Shown: positions 44,016 to 53,801, counted from the first letter of the stretch. The stretch: 64,000 bases of DNA from CAZHCA01 sp964530825 (GCA_964530825.1 CAZHCA010000019.1:1-64000), one strand, 5' to 3'. Program-made: numbers and translations. The notes: a model not told the origin generated them from the letters alone.

Positions 44016-44930
44016 ATGGAATCACAAGACAACAAAGTGCGCTCGGAAGAGTTTCCGCAAACCTTCGAGTCGCCGACCATCATAGACGATGAGGAATCAT
44101 CGGAAGGGAAATATTACGACATAAAGAAATTTACCTACGCCAGTCCTCAAGATTCCCGGTTCAAGCGCTGGGTCATTACGACCATTGAGAACCTGACCGG
44201 AAGGAAAGAACTACAGCGTAAGTATGAGGAGCTGTATGCCAGTCGCCCTAACGCCCTCAACATTTGGGGGCGAGGTCTGGAGCTGCTCGACATTAAGATG
44301 GACTACGATCGGGTACAGCTGGATAAGGTCCCCAAGACCGGTCCGGTTATTTTCGTAGCTAACCATCCTTTCGGGGTCGTGGACGGCGCTGTTTTGTGCC
44401 ATATCGTAACGCGGGTACGCAAAGATTACTTTTTACTGGTAAACGAAGTATTATCGCACGAGGCGGCCCTGGAAGGTCACCTGTTACCAGTCGACTTTCG
44501 GGGCAATGAAGAAGCGCTGGCCACCAATCTGCGCACAAAGGAGCGAACGACCGAACGGCTCAATAATGGCGAAGCATTGGCTATTTTCCCCTCGGGAGCG
44601 GTGGCGACTTCTTTGAAGTTCGGTGGAAAGGTGAAGGAGCTGCCCTGGCGGCGCTTCATCTGTACGCGTATTCATGAGACCAGGTGTACGGTGGTACCCC
44701 TTTATTTCTACGGTCAGAATAGTCCGCTCTTTCAATTTGTCAGTAAAATTAGCATGAACCTGAGGCTGGGCTTATTGCTGCACGAGGTGATGAACAAAAG
44801 GGGTAAAACCATTTCAGTAGAGATCGGCGACCCCATTCCGTACTCCGAAATGGAGCCCTACCAAGATCGCCAAGCCCTTATCGAGTATCTGTACGGGCGA
44901 ACGATAGCGCTGAATAAAGAAAATCGCTAG
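44016..44930 (+). CDS. 1-acylglycerol-3-phosphate-type acyltransferase (PlsC-like)
   Basis: 304 residues. The acyltransferase signature is NHPFGVVDGAV (His-x5-Asp type, near residue 113) with the second block FPSGAVATS and a later VPLYFYGQN. Bacteroidota often carry such proteins in ornithine- or glycine-lipid synthesis, but this could also be a general lysophospholipid acyltransferase. An unusual acidic N-terminal region of about 50 residues precedes the domain. Divergent from the tRNA/his unit. Its stop interlocks with that of the convergent MBL gene. Confidence 0.82.
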   Translation: MESQDNKVRSEEFPQTFESPTIIDDEESSEGKYYDIKKFTYASPQDSRFKRWVITTIENLTGRKELQRKYEELYASRPNALNIWGRGLELLDIKMDYDRVQLDKVPKTGPVIFVANHPFGVVDGAVLCHIVTRVRKDYFLLVNEVLSHEAALEGHLLPVDFRGNEEALATNLRTKERTTERLNNGEALAIFPSGAVATSLKFGGKVKELPWRRFICTRIHETRCTVVPLYFYGQNSPLFQFVSKISMNLRLGLLLHEVMNKRGKTISVEIGDPIPYSEMEPYQDRQALIEYLYGRTIALNKENR

Positions 44931-45619
44931 GCGAACCGCTTTCTGAATTTTTTACAGGCCTTTTTTTTGAGCGGTTTACCATGGCCGAAAACAGCAGCTT
45001 CGAAGTTGTACGCTGCTAATTTTTGGAGGTCTATTTTACCCTGATTGAAATTTTCCATTGCCGGTGGCCAGCGGAGCCCAAAAATATTGACGCAGGTGTC
45101 AGCCGCAATGAGTAACCCGCCGAAGTCGTGGTAGAGCAAAGCAACTTGACCCGCACAGTGTCCCGGTGTGTGCACCACTGTGAACCCTTTTCCAATATCC
45201 AGGTAATCACCATCTGCTACGTACAGGTCAGTCTGGACCGGGATGATTTCCGGTTCCAGTTTCTGAATGAACTGCCGGTAGATAAACTGATTCAGGACGC
45301 CCGGACTGGGTTTTAATTCAGAGCGTAAGGCCATACCGGCCGATACCATTTCGGCATCATCGGGGTGCATGATAACACGCGCCCGCACTTGCTGCTGGAT
45401 TTCACCCAGTCCGCCTACATGGTCGGGGTGGGCATGGGTGATAATGATGTTCTCAATTTCCTGAGGGGAGCGTTTAAGTTCGCGCTCAATGTATTGGAAG
45501 ATAGCGGTACTTGATCCGGGGTAACCGGCGTCGATGAGGGTAAGCATGCCATGGTCGAGCAGGTAGGCATTTACTATACCTAAGCGCATTTGGTAGAAAT
45601 GAGGAAATATGGCCGGCAT
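44927..45619 (-). CDS. MBL-fold metallo-hydrolase
   Basis: 230 residues of the metallo-beta-lactamase fold with the dinuclear zinc/iron motif THAHPDHVGG (near residue 62), TPGHCAGQVAL, the Asp in LIAADTC and a late GHGKPL. Glyoxalase II, lactonase and many other activities share this fold; substrate unknown. ATG at 45619 gives a full-length domain. Overlaps the acyltransferase stop by 4 nt, convergent. Confidence 0.88.
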   Translation of the reverse strand: MPAIFPHFYQMRLGIVNAYLLDHGMLTLIDAGYPGSSTAIFQYIERELKRSPQEIENIIITHAHPDHVGGLGEIQQQVRARVIMHPDDAEMVSAGMALRSELKPSPGVLNQFIYRQFIQKLEPEIIPVQTDLYVADGDYLDIGKGFTVVHTPGHCAGQVALLYHDFGGLLIAADTCVNIFGLRWPPAMENFNQGKIDLQKLAAYNFEAAVFGHGKPLKKKACKKFRKRFA

Positions 45620-45730
45620 GAGTGATGAAGAAATGATTGTTGCGAAGGATAAAGAAGGGAAAAAATTTCATTTAGCCAAACTGAAATTGCGAGGTTTTGG
45701 GGAAAGATGCTACATCTAAAAGCGCAGTAA

Positions 45731-45762
45731 TACCTTAACCCTCAACGCTTAAGGTAGTTTTT
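45731..45762 (+). other. Inverted repeat followed by T tract
   Basis: TACCTTAA (45731-45738) and TTAAGGTA (45749-45756) are perfect arms 10 nt apart, followed by GTTTTTG. It lies between two divergent genes, where a terminator is not expected; it could be an operator, or the terminator of an unseen short transcript. Confidence 0.45.
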
Positions 45763-45869
45763 GCAAATCTTTCGACGAAAAGCTATTCGATTGTCCGAAT
45801 TGCCGGGCCTAGTGATTGTAAATGCTCGCCTTTTTCTTTTCGGTCAAAACTAGTAATATACTTTAAAAA

Positions 45870-46691
45870 ATGCCCTCCAGGATAATCGCTATTCCGTTCG
45901 CCATACTTCTTGGCGTTATTCTTTATTTAGGATATACCTACCGCTTAGAAAAGGTTTGGTGGGCAATAGTGCCGGTCGTTATGCTGGGTGCTATTTTTGC
46001 TCTCGGCCCCCAGATTAATTGGTGGTACTACCGGCGTAGGCCACCTCGACTTCCCGGACCTTTCCTTACCCTGTTAGAGCAGCATTTTCCCTACTACCAA
46101 CGCCTGTCGGAAAATGAGCGAAAGGCTTTTCTGGATAAAGTTGCGCTTCTACAGATTGGTACTGACTTTAAGGCTCAGGGCGACGATAAAGTGCCCGAGG
46201 ATTTGCAATTACTTATTGCGGCCCAGGGGGCCGCTTTATTACATGGTCGGGAAGCGTTGACGATTCCCGGGTTCGAGGTGGTCGTGGTATATCCCCACCC
46301 TTTTCCATCGCCTCAGTATCCAGAGTATGTACATACTTCTGAGTTGTTTGCGGAAGACGGGGTGTTTTTATTTAGTGCTGAGCAGGTCCAGCGGAGTTTC
46401 TTGTCGCCCCTACAATATTATCCACTTGTCTTACACGAATACGCGCATGCCTTCCACCTGGCTTTTCCCGATGAAAATTGGCCCACAATGAAGCCCCAAG
46501 CCTGGGACCGCCTGGCACAGATTAGTCCCTACAATTTGGAGTGGATTCAGCAGTGGATCAACCGGCCCGACCTGCGCGGTGAAGCACTCTATGCCTATGT
46601 CACGCTCTACTTGACGGCCCCACAGATGCTGGCCAATGGTGATGTAGCTACCTACCAGCAATTGAATCGTATTTTTGCTAATTCCAATTGA
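45870..46691 (+). CDS. MtfA-like zinc-dependent peptidase
   Basis: 273 residues. Two N-terminal membrane spans (about 5-24 and 33-50) are followed by an M90-type peptidase domain with the zinc site LHEYAHAFH (near residue 190) and the usual FPYYQRLSENERKAFLDKV start of the MtfA family. E. coli MtfA lacks the membrane anchor and interacts with Mlc to affect ptsG; nothing ties this homologue to that role. The last 14 nt overlap the convergent aldo/keto reductase gene. Confidence 0.85.
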   Translation: MPSRIIAIPFAILLGVILYLGYTYRLEKVWWAIVPVVMLGAIFALGPQINWWYYRRRPPRLPGPFLTLLEQHFPYYQRLSENERKAFLDKVALLQIGTDFKAQGDDKVPEDLQLLIAAQGAALLHGREALTIPGFEVVVVYPHPFPSPQYPEYVHTSELFAEDGVFLFSAEQVQRSFLSPLQYYPLVLHEYAHAFHLAFPDENWPTMKPQAWDRLAQISPYNLEWIQQWINRPDLRGEALYAYVTLYLTAPQMLANGDVATYQQLNRIFANSN

Positions 46692-47676
46692 GCTGACTGC
46701 GCTTCGCCCAGTAGTCAGCTGATGGCTCATACATCCCTTCGATGATGGTCAGGGCATCGGCGTCCAGTTGTACGTTAAGGGCCCGCAGGTTGGATTTGAG
46801 GTGCGGTTCGGCCGCAGCTCCGCTAAGAGCAAGGTGGGCCCAGGGTTGTGCTAGTACAAAGGCCAGCGCTACAGCATCAATATCGGCGTGGAAAGGCGCG
46901 CCGATGTCTTGCAGTTGTTCTTTTCGCGGTACAAATTCGGGATGGTTGTTGCGACTGGTCAGTCGGCCGTTGGCAAACACCTCCTTTACGATAATCCCCA
47001 ATCCGGCTTCGGCCGCTTCTGCCAGGGCCGGCCCGCAGGAAGTCTCCAGGATATTGTAAGTTGCCTGCACGGCGTCGAAGACGCGCGTACCATCGACGGT
47101 TTTTTCCATCGCAGTGTGCAGAACCGCTGCCTGCTGGGCTCCGCTTAAGGTAAGACCAATGAGGATGCCCTTCTGCTTGAGTTCGACGAGCCGGTTCAGA
47201 ACGGGCGTTCGATCCAGCACACCACTATCGAATGTAGCGGAATGAATCTGATACAGGCGCAAATGCGGCAATAACCTCTGCGATGCTTCCCACTGTTTAT
47301 TCAAGTTCTCAAGGGTGTGTTCCTTCACTTCGTGCTTGTCGGCCTCTACCTGCCAGCCCGCAGTGTAGGTATACCCCCATTTCGATCCTGCGTAGACCGC
47401 TTCGGGAGGAAGCTGTTTGGATTGTAACCAAGAGTGGAAAAAATCCTCAGCGCGACCATAAGAGCGGGCCATGTCGAAATAGCGAATGCCTTCGGCAAAG
47501 GCGAGATCGAGCATGCGATGGGTGCGCCCTTCCATGGCGTCCATAACGTAATTGCGCGCTAAATCCTCAGCGTGCCCCAGGTTGATGTAGCCCGGGCGGC
47601 CCAATGCAGCAAGGCCCAACCCAATGCGGGGCAGGGAAATGCCGGAATCGCCGAAGTGGTTCTCTGGGATGGCCAT
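46678..47676 (-). CDS. Aldo/keto reductase
   Basis: NADPH-dependent oxidoreductase of the AKR TIM-barrel superfamily, 332 residues. The catalytic tetrad appears as Asp and Tyr in YFDMARSYG, Lys in AGSKWGY and His in LYQIHSA. The sequence has features of the sugar (D-threo-aldose/fucose dehydrogenase-like) branch of the AKRs, but substrate is not decided. Overlaps the convergent peptidase gene by 14 nt. Confidence 0.9.
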   Translation of the reverse strand: MAIPENHFGDSGISLPRIGLGLAALGRPGYINLGHAEDLARNYVMDAMEGRTHRMLDLAFAEGIRYFDMARSYGRAEDFFHSWLQSKQLPPEAVYAGSKWGYTYTAGWQVEADKHEVKEHTLENLNKQWEASQRLLPHLRLYQIHSATFDSGVLDRTPVLNRLVELKQKGILIGLTLSGAQQAAVLHTAMEKTVDGTRVFDAVQATYNILETSCGPALAEAAEAGLGIIVKEVFANGRLTSRNNHPEFVPRKEQLQDIGAPFHADIDAVALAFVLAQPWAHLALSGAAAEPHLKSNLRALNVQLDADALTIIEGMYEPSADYWAKRSQLNWN

Positions 47677-47772
47677 CTTTCGGTGGTTTTGGATGAATTG
47701 TTGCCGCTAAAATAAAAAAGCTCTCCGGAGGGAAGAAATGGGAATATCTACGTTCCGGCCACCTTTTCAGCT

Positions 47773-49335
47773 CTATTCCCCGGGCTTCCTTTTTAATTTC
47801 TTGAGTCTGGGGCGCTTTCGTTTCCGGCTATCGATGCGCAAAGCTTTAGCCAGGCTCAAGCAGCAGCAAACGAGGAGTAAGCTTTGCAGGAGGCCGCCGG
47901 AAATGGATGCTGCTTGCAGTGCGTTGAGCCCCCCGGCAAAGAGCAGCACGGCACCGGCAGCACCTTCTGAAATACCCCAGAAGGCGCGCTGGGCCACGGG
48001 CGGATTGGGGTGACCACCGGAGGTTACAATGTCGTCGACCAAAGAACCAGAATCTGAGGAGGTGATGAAAAAGATGATCACCAAGACCAAACTTAGCCAT
48101 TGGCTGATTTGGGATAGCGGTAATTTATCCAGCAGTATGTTGAGCGACATGGAAGGGTTGTCTTTTACCACGTTGTACAAATTGGTGTCCGCAAATTGCT
48201 CCAAATGTAAAGCCGTACCCCCGAAAGCGGCAAACCAAAGAAAGGTAACTAGTGGCGGAATAAGAAAAACGTGTCCGATGAACTCCCGGATTGTACGCCC
48301 CCTCGAAATTCGGGCAATAAAAATGCCGACAAAGGGCGACCAGGAGATCCACCACCCCCAATAGAAGAAGGTCCAGTTGGATTGCCACTTACTATCTGCT
48401 CTTAAGTCGAGCCACAGGGTCGTGTAGGGGAGCTTTTGCAGGTAATTCCCCAGGGTGCCTACGAAGATTTTAAGCTGGTACAAGGTGGGTCCGGTAATCA
48501 TAACGAACACCAATAGCAGCAGCATGATGGTCAGGTTGGTCATGCTGAGGTACTTGATGCCGCGGCCCAGCCCCGAAATGGTGGAAACGGTGGCGGCAAG
48601 CGTGATGATACCGATGATGAGCAACTGATTATTGACATGATAGGCGGCGCCCGTTAGTGCATTAATCCCGGAGTTGATTTGCATGGCGCCTAAACCCAAG
48701 GAGGTGGATACGCCTAGGAGTGTGCCCACTGTGCAGATTATATCGGCCAGGTGTCCGATTGGGCCCCAGATCCGTTCCCCAATCAAAGGGTAAAGGATGG
48801 AGCGCGGTGCCAAGGGTAAATCATGCCGGAAATGGAAGTAAGCGATACTCAGGCCGAAAATGATGTAAATCGCCCAAGGATGGAAGCCCCAGTGGAAAAA
48901 AGAGAGCCGCATCGACTCTCGCAGTGCATCAACCGTGCCGGCCTCGGCCCGCGGCGGGTCTCGAAAATGCGTAACCGGTTCGGCTACACCCCAGAAAATT
49001 AACCCCATGCCCATTCCGGCAGCAAATAGCATAGTCAGCCAGGCGAATTTGGAGAATTCAGGGCGATCGGTGTCTTTGCCCAACCGTATCTTGCCGTGAG
49101 GAGAAAAGTAAAGCCAGATTACAAAAACCAGAAAGACCGTGGTGATTAGGACGTAGTACCAGCCAAAGTTCGTGGAGATGAAGGCAAGGGTTTCGCTAAA
49201 TACCTCTTTGGCCGTCGCAGTCCAGATGCCGCCAAAAGCAATAACAGCCAAAACAAAACCGCCCGCACCAAAAAAAACCGGGGGTTTCATCATCTTGGTC
49301 CAGGTTTCAAAAAACTGCCTAGCCCTCTTCCACAT
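47773..49335 (-). CDS. BCCT family transporter (betaine/choline/carnitine)
   Basis: 520 residues with about 12 membrane spans. The BCCT signature GMGMGLIFWGVAEP is near residue 92 and the aromatic box WWISWSPFVGIFIARISRGR (quoted as WWISWSPFVG) lies near residue 325. BCCT proteins take up osmolytes by Na+ or H+ symport, often under osmotic control. The long positively charged tail (RKRKRPRLKKLKRK) at the C-terminus resembles the osmosensory tails of BetP-type carriers. I use the ATG at 49335; an upstream GTG at 49395 is less likely. Confidence 0.9.
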   Translation of the reverse strand: MWKRARQFFETWTKMMKPPVFFGAGGFVLAVIAFGGIWTATAKEVFSETLAFISTNFGWYYVLITTVFLVFVIWLYFSPHGKIRLGKDTDRPEFSKFAWLTMLFAAGMGMGLIFWGVAEPVTHFRDPPRAEAGTVDALRESMRLSFFHWGFHPWAIYIIFGLSIAYFHFRHDLPLAPRSILYPLIGERIWGPIGHLADIICTVGTLLGVSTSLGLGAMQINSGINALTGAAYHVNNQLLIIGIITLAATVSTISGLGRGIKYLSMTNLTIMLLLLVFVMITGPTLYQLKIFVGTLGNYLQKLPYTTLWLDLRADSKWQSNWTFFYWGWWISWSPFVGIFIARISRGRTIREFIGHVFLIPPLVTFLWFAAFGGTALHLEQFADTNLYNVVKDNPSMSLNILLDKLPLSQISQWLSLVLVIIFFITSSDSGSLVDDIVTSGGHPNPPVAQRAFWGISEGAAGAVLLFAGGLNALQAASISGGLLQSLLLVCCCLSLAKALRIDSRKRKRPRLKKLKRKPGE

Positions 49336-49514
49336 GTAATTGGTTCGATGTTCCTTGCTTTCGCAACGTAGGTTTGTCACCTCAATGTTTAGCACCTATT
49401 CAAAAATTTCATCAATTGGTTTTCCTGCGCTCAATCCTGAAAATTGAAACCTACTATGCGGAGCAATAAACCAATGCGTGGTAGGAGCTATGCTGGCAGT
49501 TTGCCCAATGGCTG

Positions 49515-49559
49515 CAGCAAACAAAGCTGGTGGTGAAATTCCACAGGCTTTGTTTGCTG
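49515..49559 (-). terminator. Hairpin after clpB, probable terminator
   Basis: CAGCAAACAAAGC (49515-49527) and GCTTTGTTTGCTG (49547-49559) form a perfect 13-bp stem with a 19-nt loop, just after the clpB stop. No T tract follows on the minus strand, which lowers confidence that it terminates by itself. Confidence 0.6.
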
Positions 49560-49571
49560 TTTACCATTTCG

Positions 49572-52220
49572 TTAGTTGCTAGACTCTTCTTCCGGGATTT
49601 CAACGGCACCCTCAAACGGTTCTTTGCTGAAAGTCAAACCTTTGGCATCGGTATCGACATAAATCGTATCGCCGGGGCCGAATTCACCGGAGAGCACGAA
49701 TTTAGATAGCTCGTTGATGACTTCCTTCTGTACAACGCGCTTCATCGGGCGAGCACCAAACTGCGGGTCGTAACCCAGGTCAGTCAGCAAATCCTTTGCC
49801 GAGTTGCTCAGACGAAGCATGATGCCCTGCTTATTCAGCATTTTATTGACACCCTGTAGCAGTAGATCCAGAATTTGGTGGATCTCATTGCGGGTCAAGG
49901 GTAAGAACATGATCTGGTCGTCGATCCGGTTGAGGAATTCCGGACGCATGTTCTCTTTCAATAAGTCAAAAACTTCCTGTTTGGTAGTTTCCAGAATTTC
50001 GGTGCGGTGCTTATCGCCTAAGGCGTCGAGGTCTTCAAAGTTTTCCAAAATCACCTCAGCGCCCATATTGGACGTCATGATAATAATGGTGTTCTTGAAG
50101 TTAGCCACGCGCCCCTTGTTGTCGGTCAGTCGGCCGTCGTCGAGCACTTGCAGCAAGATGTTATAAACATCTGGATGGGCCTTCTCGATCTCATCTAGCA
50201 GGATGATGGAATAAGGTCTGCGGCGTACGGCTTCGGTAAGCTGACCACCTTCTTCGTAGCCGACATATCCGGGGGGGGCACCGACCAGTCGACTCACAGC
50301 GTGTCGCTCTTGAAACTCACTCATATCAATTCGAGTCATGGCGCGCTCGTCGTCGAAAAGCACGGCAGCCAGGGTTCGGGCAAGCTCGGTTTTACCAACG
50401 CCGGTGGGCCCCAAAAAGATGAAGGAGCCAATCGGCCGCTCCGCATCCTGAAGGCCGGCGCGGGAGCGGCGAATTGCATCCGATACCGCATGCACGGCTT
50501 CTTCCTGGCCGATTAATCGGCGCCCGATCTCTTCTTCCAGTTGCAAGAGCTTGTCTTTCTCGCTTTGGCTCATTTTGTCTACCGGAATACCCGTAGCACG
50601 CGAGACGACCTGGGCAATATCGTCGGCCGTTACCTGCTCATTGGTGAAGCGCTTTTCGGGTGGCAGCTTAGCCAATTTTTCTTCGGCGGCCTGTAGCATG
50701 GCTTTTTGTTCCTCGAGGGCTCCGTAGCGGATTTTGGCTACTGCTTCGAAATCGCTGTTGCGCTCGGCCCGTTCGGCCTGCAGCTCGAGCTCCTCGATGC
50801 GCTTGCGGATTGTTTGGATGGTATCCACAATCTCCTTTTCGCTCTGCCAATTGGCGCGTAGGCTGTCGCGTTTTTCCTTAGCATTGGCGATTTGCTCATT
50901 AAGGACGGCTTCCTGTTTTTCGTTGCCTTCCCGTTTGATGGCCTCGCGCTCAATTTCCAGCTGGCGTACGCGCCGGTCCCACTCATCGATTTCTTCGGGC
51001 ACACTGTCCAGTTCCAGCCGCAGGCGCGCTGCCGCCTCGTCGATCAGGTCGATGGCTTTATCGGGCAGCTTGCGGTCGGCGAGATACCGGTGCGAAAGCT
51101 CGGCAGCCGCGATCAATGCCTCGTCCAGGATTTCGATTTTGTGGTAGACCTCATAGCGCTCCTGTAGTCCACGCAGGATGGAAATAGTGTCTTCCACACT
51201 GGGTTCATCAATATAGACGGTCTGGAAACGGCGGACCAGTGCTTTGTCTCTCTCAAAGTACTTTTGGTACTCATCCAGAGTCGTAGCACCGATCGTGCGC
51301 AATTCGCCTCTCGCCAGGGCCGGCTTTAGGATGTTGGCTGCATCGATCGCTCCCTGGCCGCCTCCGGCGCCGATAAGCGTATGGATCTCATCGATAAACA
51401 GAATGATCTCGCCATTAGCTTCCGTGACCTCTTTGATGACGCCTTTGAGGCGCTCTTCGAATTCGCCCTTAAATTTGGCGCCGGCAATCAGGGCCGAGAG
51501 GTCCAGTGCATAGATGCGTTTGCTTTTGAGGTTTTCGGGCACGTCGCCTTTGACGATGCGCCAGGCGATACCCTCCACGATGGCGGTTTTACCCACTCCG
51601 GGCTCGCCAATGAGGATGGGGTTGTTTTTCTTGCGGCGTGATAAAATGTGTAGGGTTCGCCGGATCTCATCGTCGCGACCGATAATGGGATCCAGTTTGC
51701 CGGACTCGGCGCGCTCATTGAGGTTGATGGCGTACTTATTGAGGGCATTGTAGGTCTCTTCGGCATTTTGGTCGGTGACCGAACTCCCCTTGCGCAGTTC
51801 GTCAATTGCAGCTCGTAAGTCTTCCGAAGTAGCACCCAGTTCCTTTAGGATGCTGGCGCCCTTATCTTTGCCCTCGAGGATGCCCAATAAAATCAGTTCG
51901 ATCGAAATGTATTCATCACCGAATTCAGCCAGCCGCTTTTTAGCACGGCTGAGTGCTTGATTCGCCTCACTACTCAAGTATTGCTTTTCCGCTCCTTCAA
52001 CTTTAGGGTAATTTTCGATGGCGGCATCCAATTGCTTACGCAAGGCAGGCACGTTGATCCCCATTTTCTGGAGAAGAAAATTGGCCACGCTTTCGTCCGT
52101 ATCCATGATGCCTTCGATCAAGTGGGGCGTGTCAACTTGTTGCTGGTCGAATCCGGCCGCTATTTGCTGGGCTTTCAGGATCGCTTCCTGGGCCTTAATG
52201 GTGAAATTATCGTACGTCAT
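49572..52220 (-). CDS. clpB: ATP-dependent disaggregase ClpB
   Basis: AAA+ chaperone that rescues aggregated proteins with DnaK. 882 residues: double Clp-N repeat (1-145), first ATPase with Walker A GEPGVGKT (205-212), the long M-domain coiled coil (about 410-525), second ATPase with GPTGVGKTELARTLA (near 607) and a C-terminal D2-small domain. The M domain separates it from ClpA/ClpC. Length is standard. A 149-residue unknown gene lies 29 nt upstream on the same strand. Confidence 0.97.
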   Translation of the reverse strand: MTYDNFTIKAQEAILKAQQIAAGFDQQQVDTPHLIEGIMDTDESVANFLLQKMGINVPALRKQLDAAIENYPKVEGAEKQYLSSEANQALSRAKKRLAEFGDEYISIELILLGILEGKDKGASILKELGATSEDLRAAIDELRKGSSVTDQNAEETYNALNKYAINLNERAESGKLDPIIGRDDEIRRTLHILSRRKKNNPILIGEPGVGKTAIVEGIAWRIVKGDVPENLKSKRIYALDLSALIAGAKFKGEFEERLKGVIKEVTEANGEIILFIDEIHTLIGAGGGQGAIDAANILKPALARGELRTIGATTLDEYQKYFERDKALVRRFQTVYIDEPSVEDTISILRGLQERYEVYHKIEILDEALIAAAELSHRYLADRKLPDKAIDLIDEAAARLRLELDSVPEEIDEWDRRVRQLEIEREAIKREGNEKQEAVLNEQIANAKEKRDSLRANWQSEKEIVDTIQTIRKRIEELELQAERAERNSDFEAVAKIRYGALEEQKAMLQAAEEKLAKLPPEKRFTNEQVTADDIAQVVSRATGIPVDKMSQSEKDKLLQLEEEIGRRLIGQEEAVHAVSDAIRRSRAGLQDAERPIGSFIFLGPTGVGKTELARTLAAVLFDDERAMTRIDMSEFQERHAVSRLVGAPPGYVGYEEGGQLTEAVRRRPYSIILLDEIEKAHPDVYNILLQVLDDGRLTDNKGRVANFKNTIIIMTSNMGAEVILENFEDLDALGDKHRTEILETTKQEVFDLLKENMRPEFLNRIDDQIMFLPLTRNEIHQILDLLLQGVNKMLNKQGIMLRLSNSAKDLLTDLGYDPQFGARPMKRVVQKEVINELSKFVLSGEFGPGDTIYVDTDAKGLTFSKEPFEGAVEIPEEESSN

Positions 52221-52249
52221 TATCTTTGCTGGTGTTTGCTCAATACGAA

Positions 52250-52699
52250 TTAAGATGATTGGGAACGAGCTGAATGCGTTACCCCGTTAGGCACGTTGCG
52301 GTTGTTGTCAGAACGTGGTCCGCAATACACGCGTTCGATCTTTTCCTCGACCCGGACGATATCCCGGCGACTCACAGGTGCGCCGGGTGCCTTTTCCAGG
52401 GTTAAGAAAATGATCAGTGCTTTTTTTAAGGGTTTATACGCTTCCACCAGATCTTTCGCCGTTTCGAAAAGCGAACCTTCCCAGATTAATATCTCCGCCA
52501 AAATTTTTAACTCGTTTGGGGAGAAGCTGCGATCTTCCAGCATTTTAAGGAAGGCACTTGTTTTCATGGCGCAGATCTCTTCGCGCTCCAATCCGAACAA
52601 GCGCTGATAATAGCGTTGCACCAAACGCGCACCCTTTTGAGGGTGCTTGTTTGCTACCATTCGAATAAGGTCGATAAGGATCTGGTTCTCGTCCATCAT
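52250..52699 (-). CDS. Uncharacterised helical protein directly upstream of clpB
   Basis: 149 residues, predicted all-alpha, basic, no signal peptide or membrane span, no recognised motif. The region FSPNELKILAEILIWEG to EAYKPLKKALIIFLTLEK looks like a compact helical core; the last 25 residues (from CGPRSDNNRN) look disordered. It is 29 nt upstream of clpB on the same strand, so a regulatory or partner role for ClpB is possible but unproven. Start MMDENQ: either of two adjacent Met. Confidence 0.65.
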   Translation of the reverse strand: MMDENQILIDLIRMVANKHPQKGARLVQRYYQRLFGLEREEICAMKTSAFLKMLEDRSFSPNELKILAEILIWEGSLFETAKDLVEAYKPLKKALIIFLTLEKAPGAPVSRRDIVRVEEKIERVYCGPRSDNNRNVPNGVTHSARSQSS

Positions 52700-52883
52700 T
52701 TCGTATTTACACCGTGCAAAAACTTAGCCAAGGGTTAAAGGCTGCCGTTTTGTCGGGAAATTTTGGAAGTGTATGTCATTTTGGCAAATCCGTTTAATTT
52801 TTTCGAGGTGATTTTAGCAACGGTAGCCGGAGGGTTTTTCATTGGAAATTTAAGAAAAATACCCTGATCTAAAAGGGCGGCGG

Positions 52884-53801
52884 CTAGTTTTCTTTGATGA
52901 CATCACCCCGTTCGAAGTTCCCCCCGGAAACGATTTTACAGGCCGCGGCTTTACCGTCAGCCACGTTATTGTCGACCACTTCCACGCTACCGATTTTTTC
53001 ATCGATCGATCCCAACTCGAGGCCAGTCTCGGGGTCGACAAGCGCCTGTCCCTCTCGGTATACGTAAAAAGATTCACCTATCTGTAGGTTGTCAAGGGCG
53101 CCACTGTTGATATACACCAGGCCGTCCTGCACGGTAATGATTTTGGCTTGCCAGGGAACGATTTCGGCCTGCTTGTTAATTTTCTGTACGACGTCTTCCA
53201 CTGATTTACGGGTCACTTTACCGACCAGTGATTCGTCGAAGCTGCGCTGATTATCGAAGGAAAAGTCTTTGACATTGATGCTTCCACTCATGGCGCGTTT
53301 ACTGTTGCGCACGTTCTCTGCAACCATGATTTCACCGGTGGTCGTGTTGACGATTCGCAGGTCTATACCTGCAACCGCTGTCTGTTTGCCTACGCCCAGC
53401 CCGGTAGATCCAATGCGGATACGGCTGTCGTCGCGTACATAACCGTATTCGGTCACTGCCCCGAAGACGGCGATCTCCACACCCAGTACTTTGCCCACTT
53501 GGGCAGCCGATTCTGGGGTGACGATCCCGCTGGTACCCAAGTCTTGTTCTTGCAGGATCTTATTCAGCTGGTCGCGCTCGATAACCCGGTATTGATCGGC
53601 ATTTACCAATTCCGTAACAATCATGTCGGACACACCTTCGCCGACGCTTTTTTGTCCCCACCATCCGAAATCACTATCCGATTTGTCTTCAAAGCCCAGC
53701 ACCGCGATGCGTTTCTTAGGGCTGTTTTTTTGAGCAGAAAGTGGCTGCTGCGCAAATATCATTACAAGTATGAGAAGTAGGGTATGCCAATTCAGTTGCA
53801 T
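52884..53801 (-). CDS. CsgG-like secreted protein
   Basis: 305 residues with a signal peptide ending near LSAQ. The first 200 residues carry the CsgG family pattern RIAVLGFEDKSDSD, VSDMIVTELVNADQYRVIERDQLNKILQEQ (quoted as VSDMIVTELV and YRVIERDQL) and VGKVLGVEIAVFGAVTEY; the C-terminal part is a beta-rich domain with IYINSG-like strands. CsgG itself is the outer-membrane curli secretion pore; stand-alone relatives in Bacteroidota are of unknown use. The frame extends to 53921, but the ATG at 53801 supplies the signal peptide. Confidence 0.85.
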   Translation of the reverse strand: MQLNWHTLLLILVMIFAQQPLSAQKNSPKKRIAVLGFEDKSDSDFGWWGQKSVGEGVSDMIVTELVNADQYRVIERDQLNKILQEQDLGTSGIVTPESAAQVGKVLGVEIAVFGAVTEYGYVRDDSRIRIGSTGLGVGKQTAVAGIDLRIVNTTTGEIMVAENVRNSKRAMSGSINVKDFSFDNQRSFDESLVGKVTRKSVEDVVQKINKQAEIVPWQAKIITVQDGLVYINSGALDNLQIGESFYVYREGQALVDPETGLELGSIDEKIGSVEVVDNNVADGKAAACKIVSGGNFERGDVIKEN

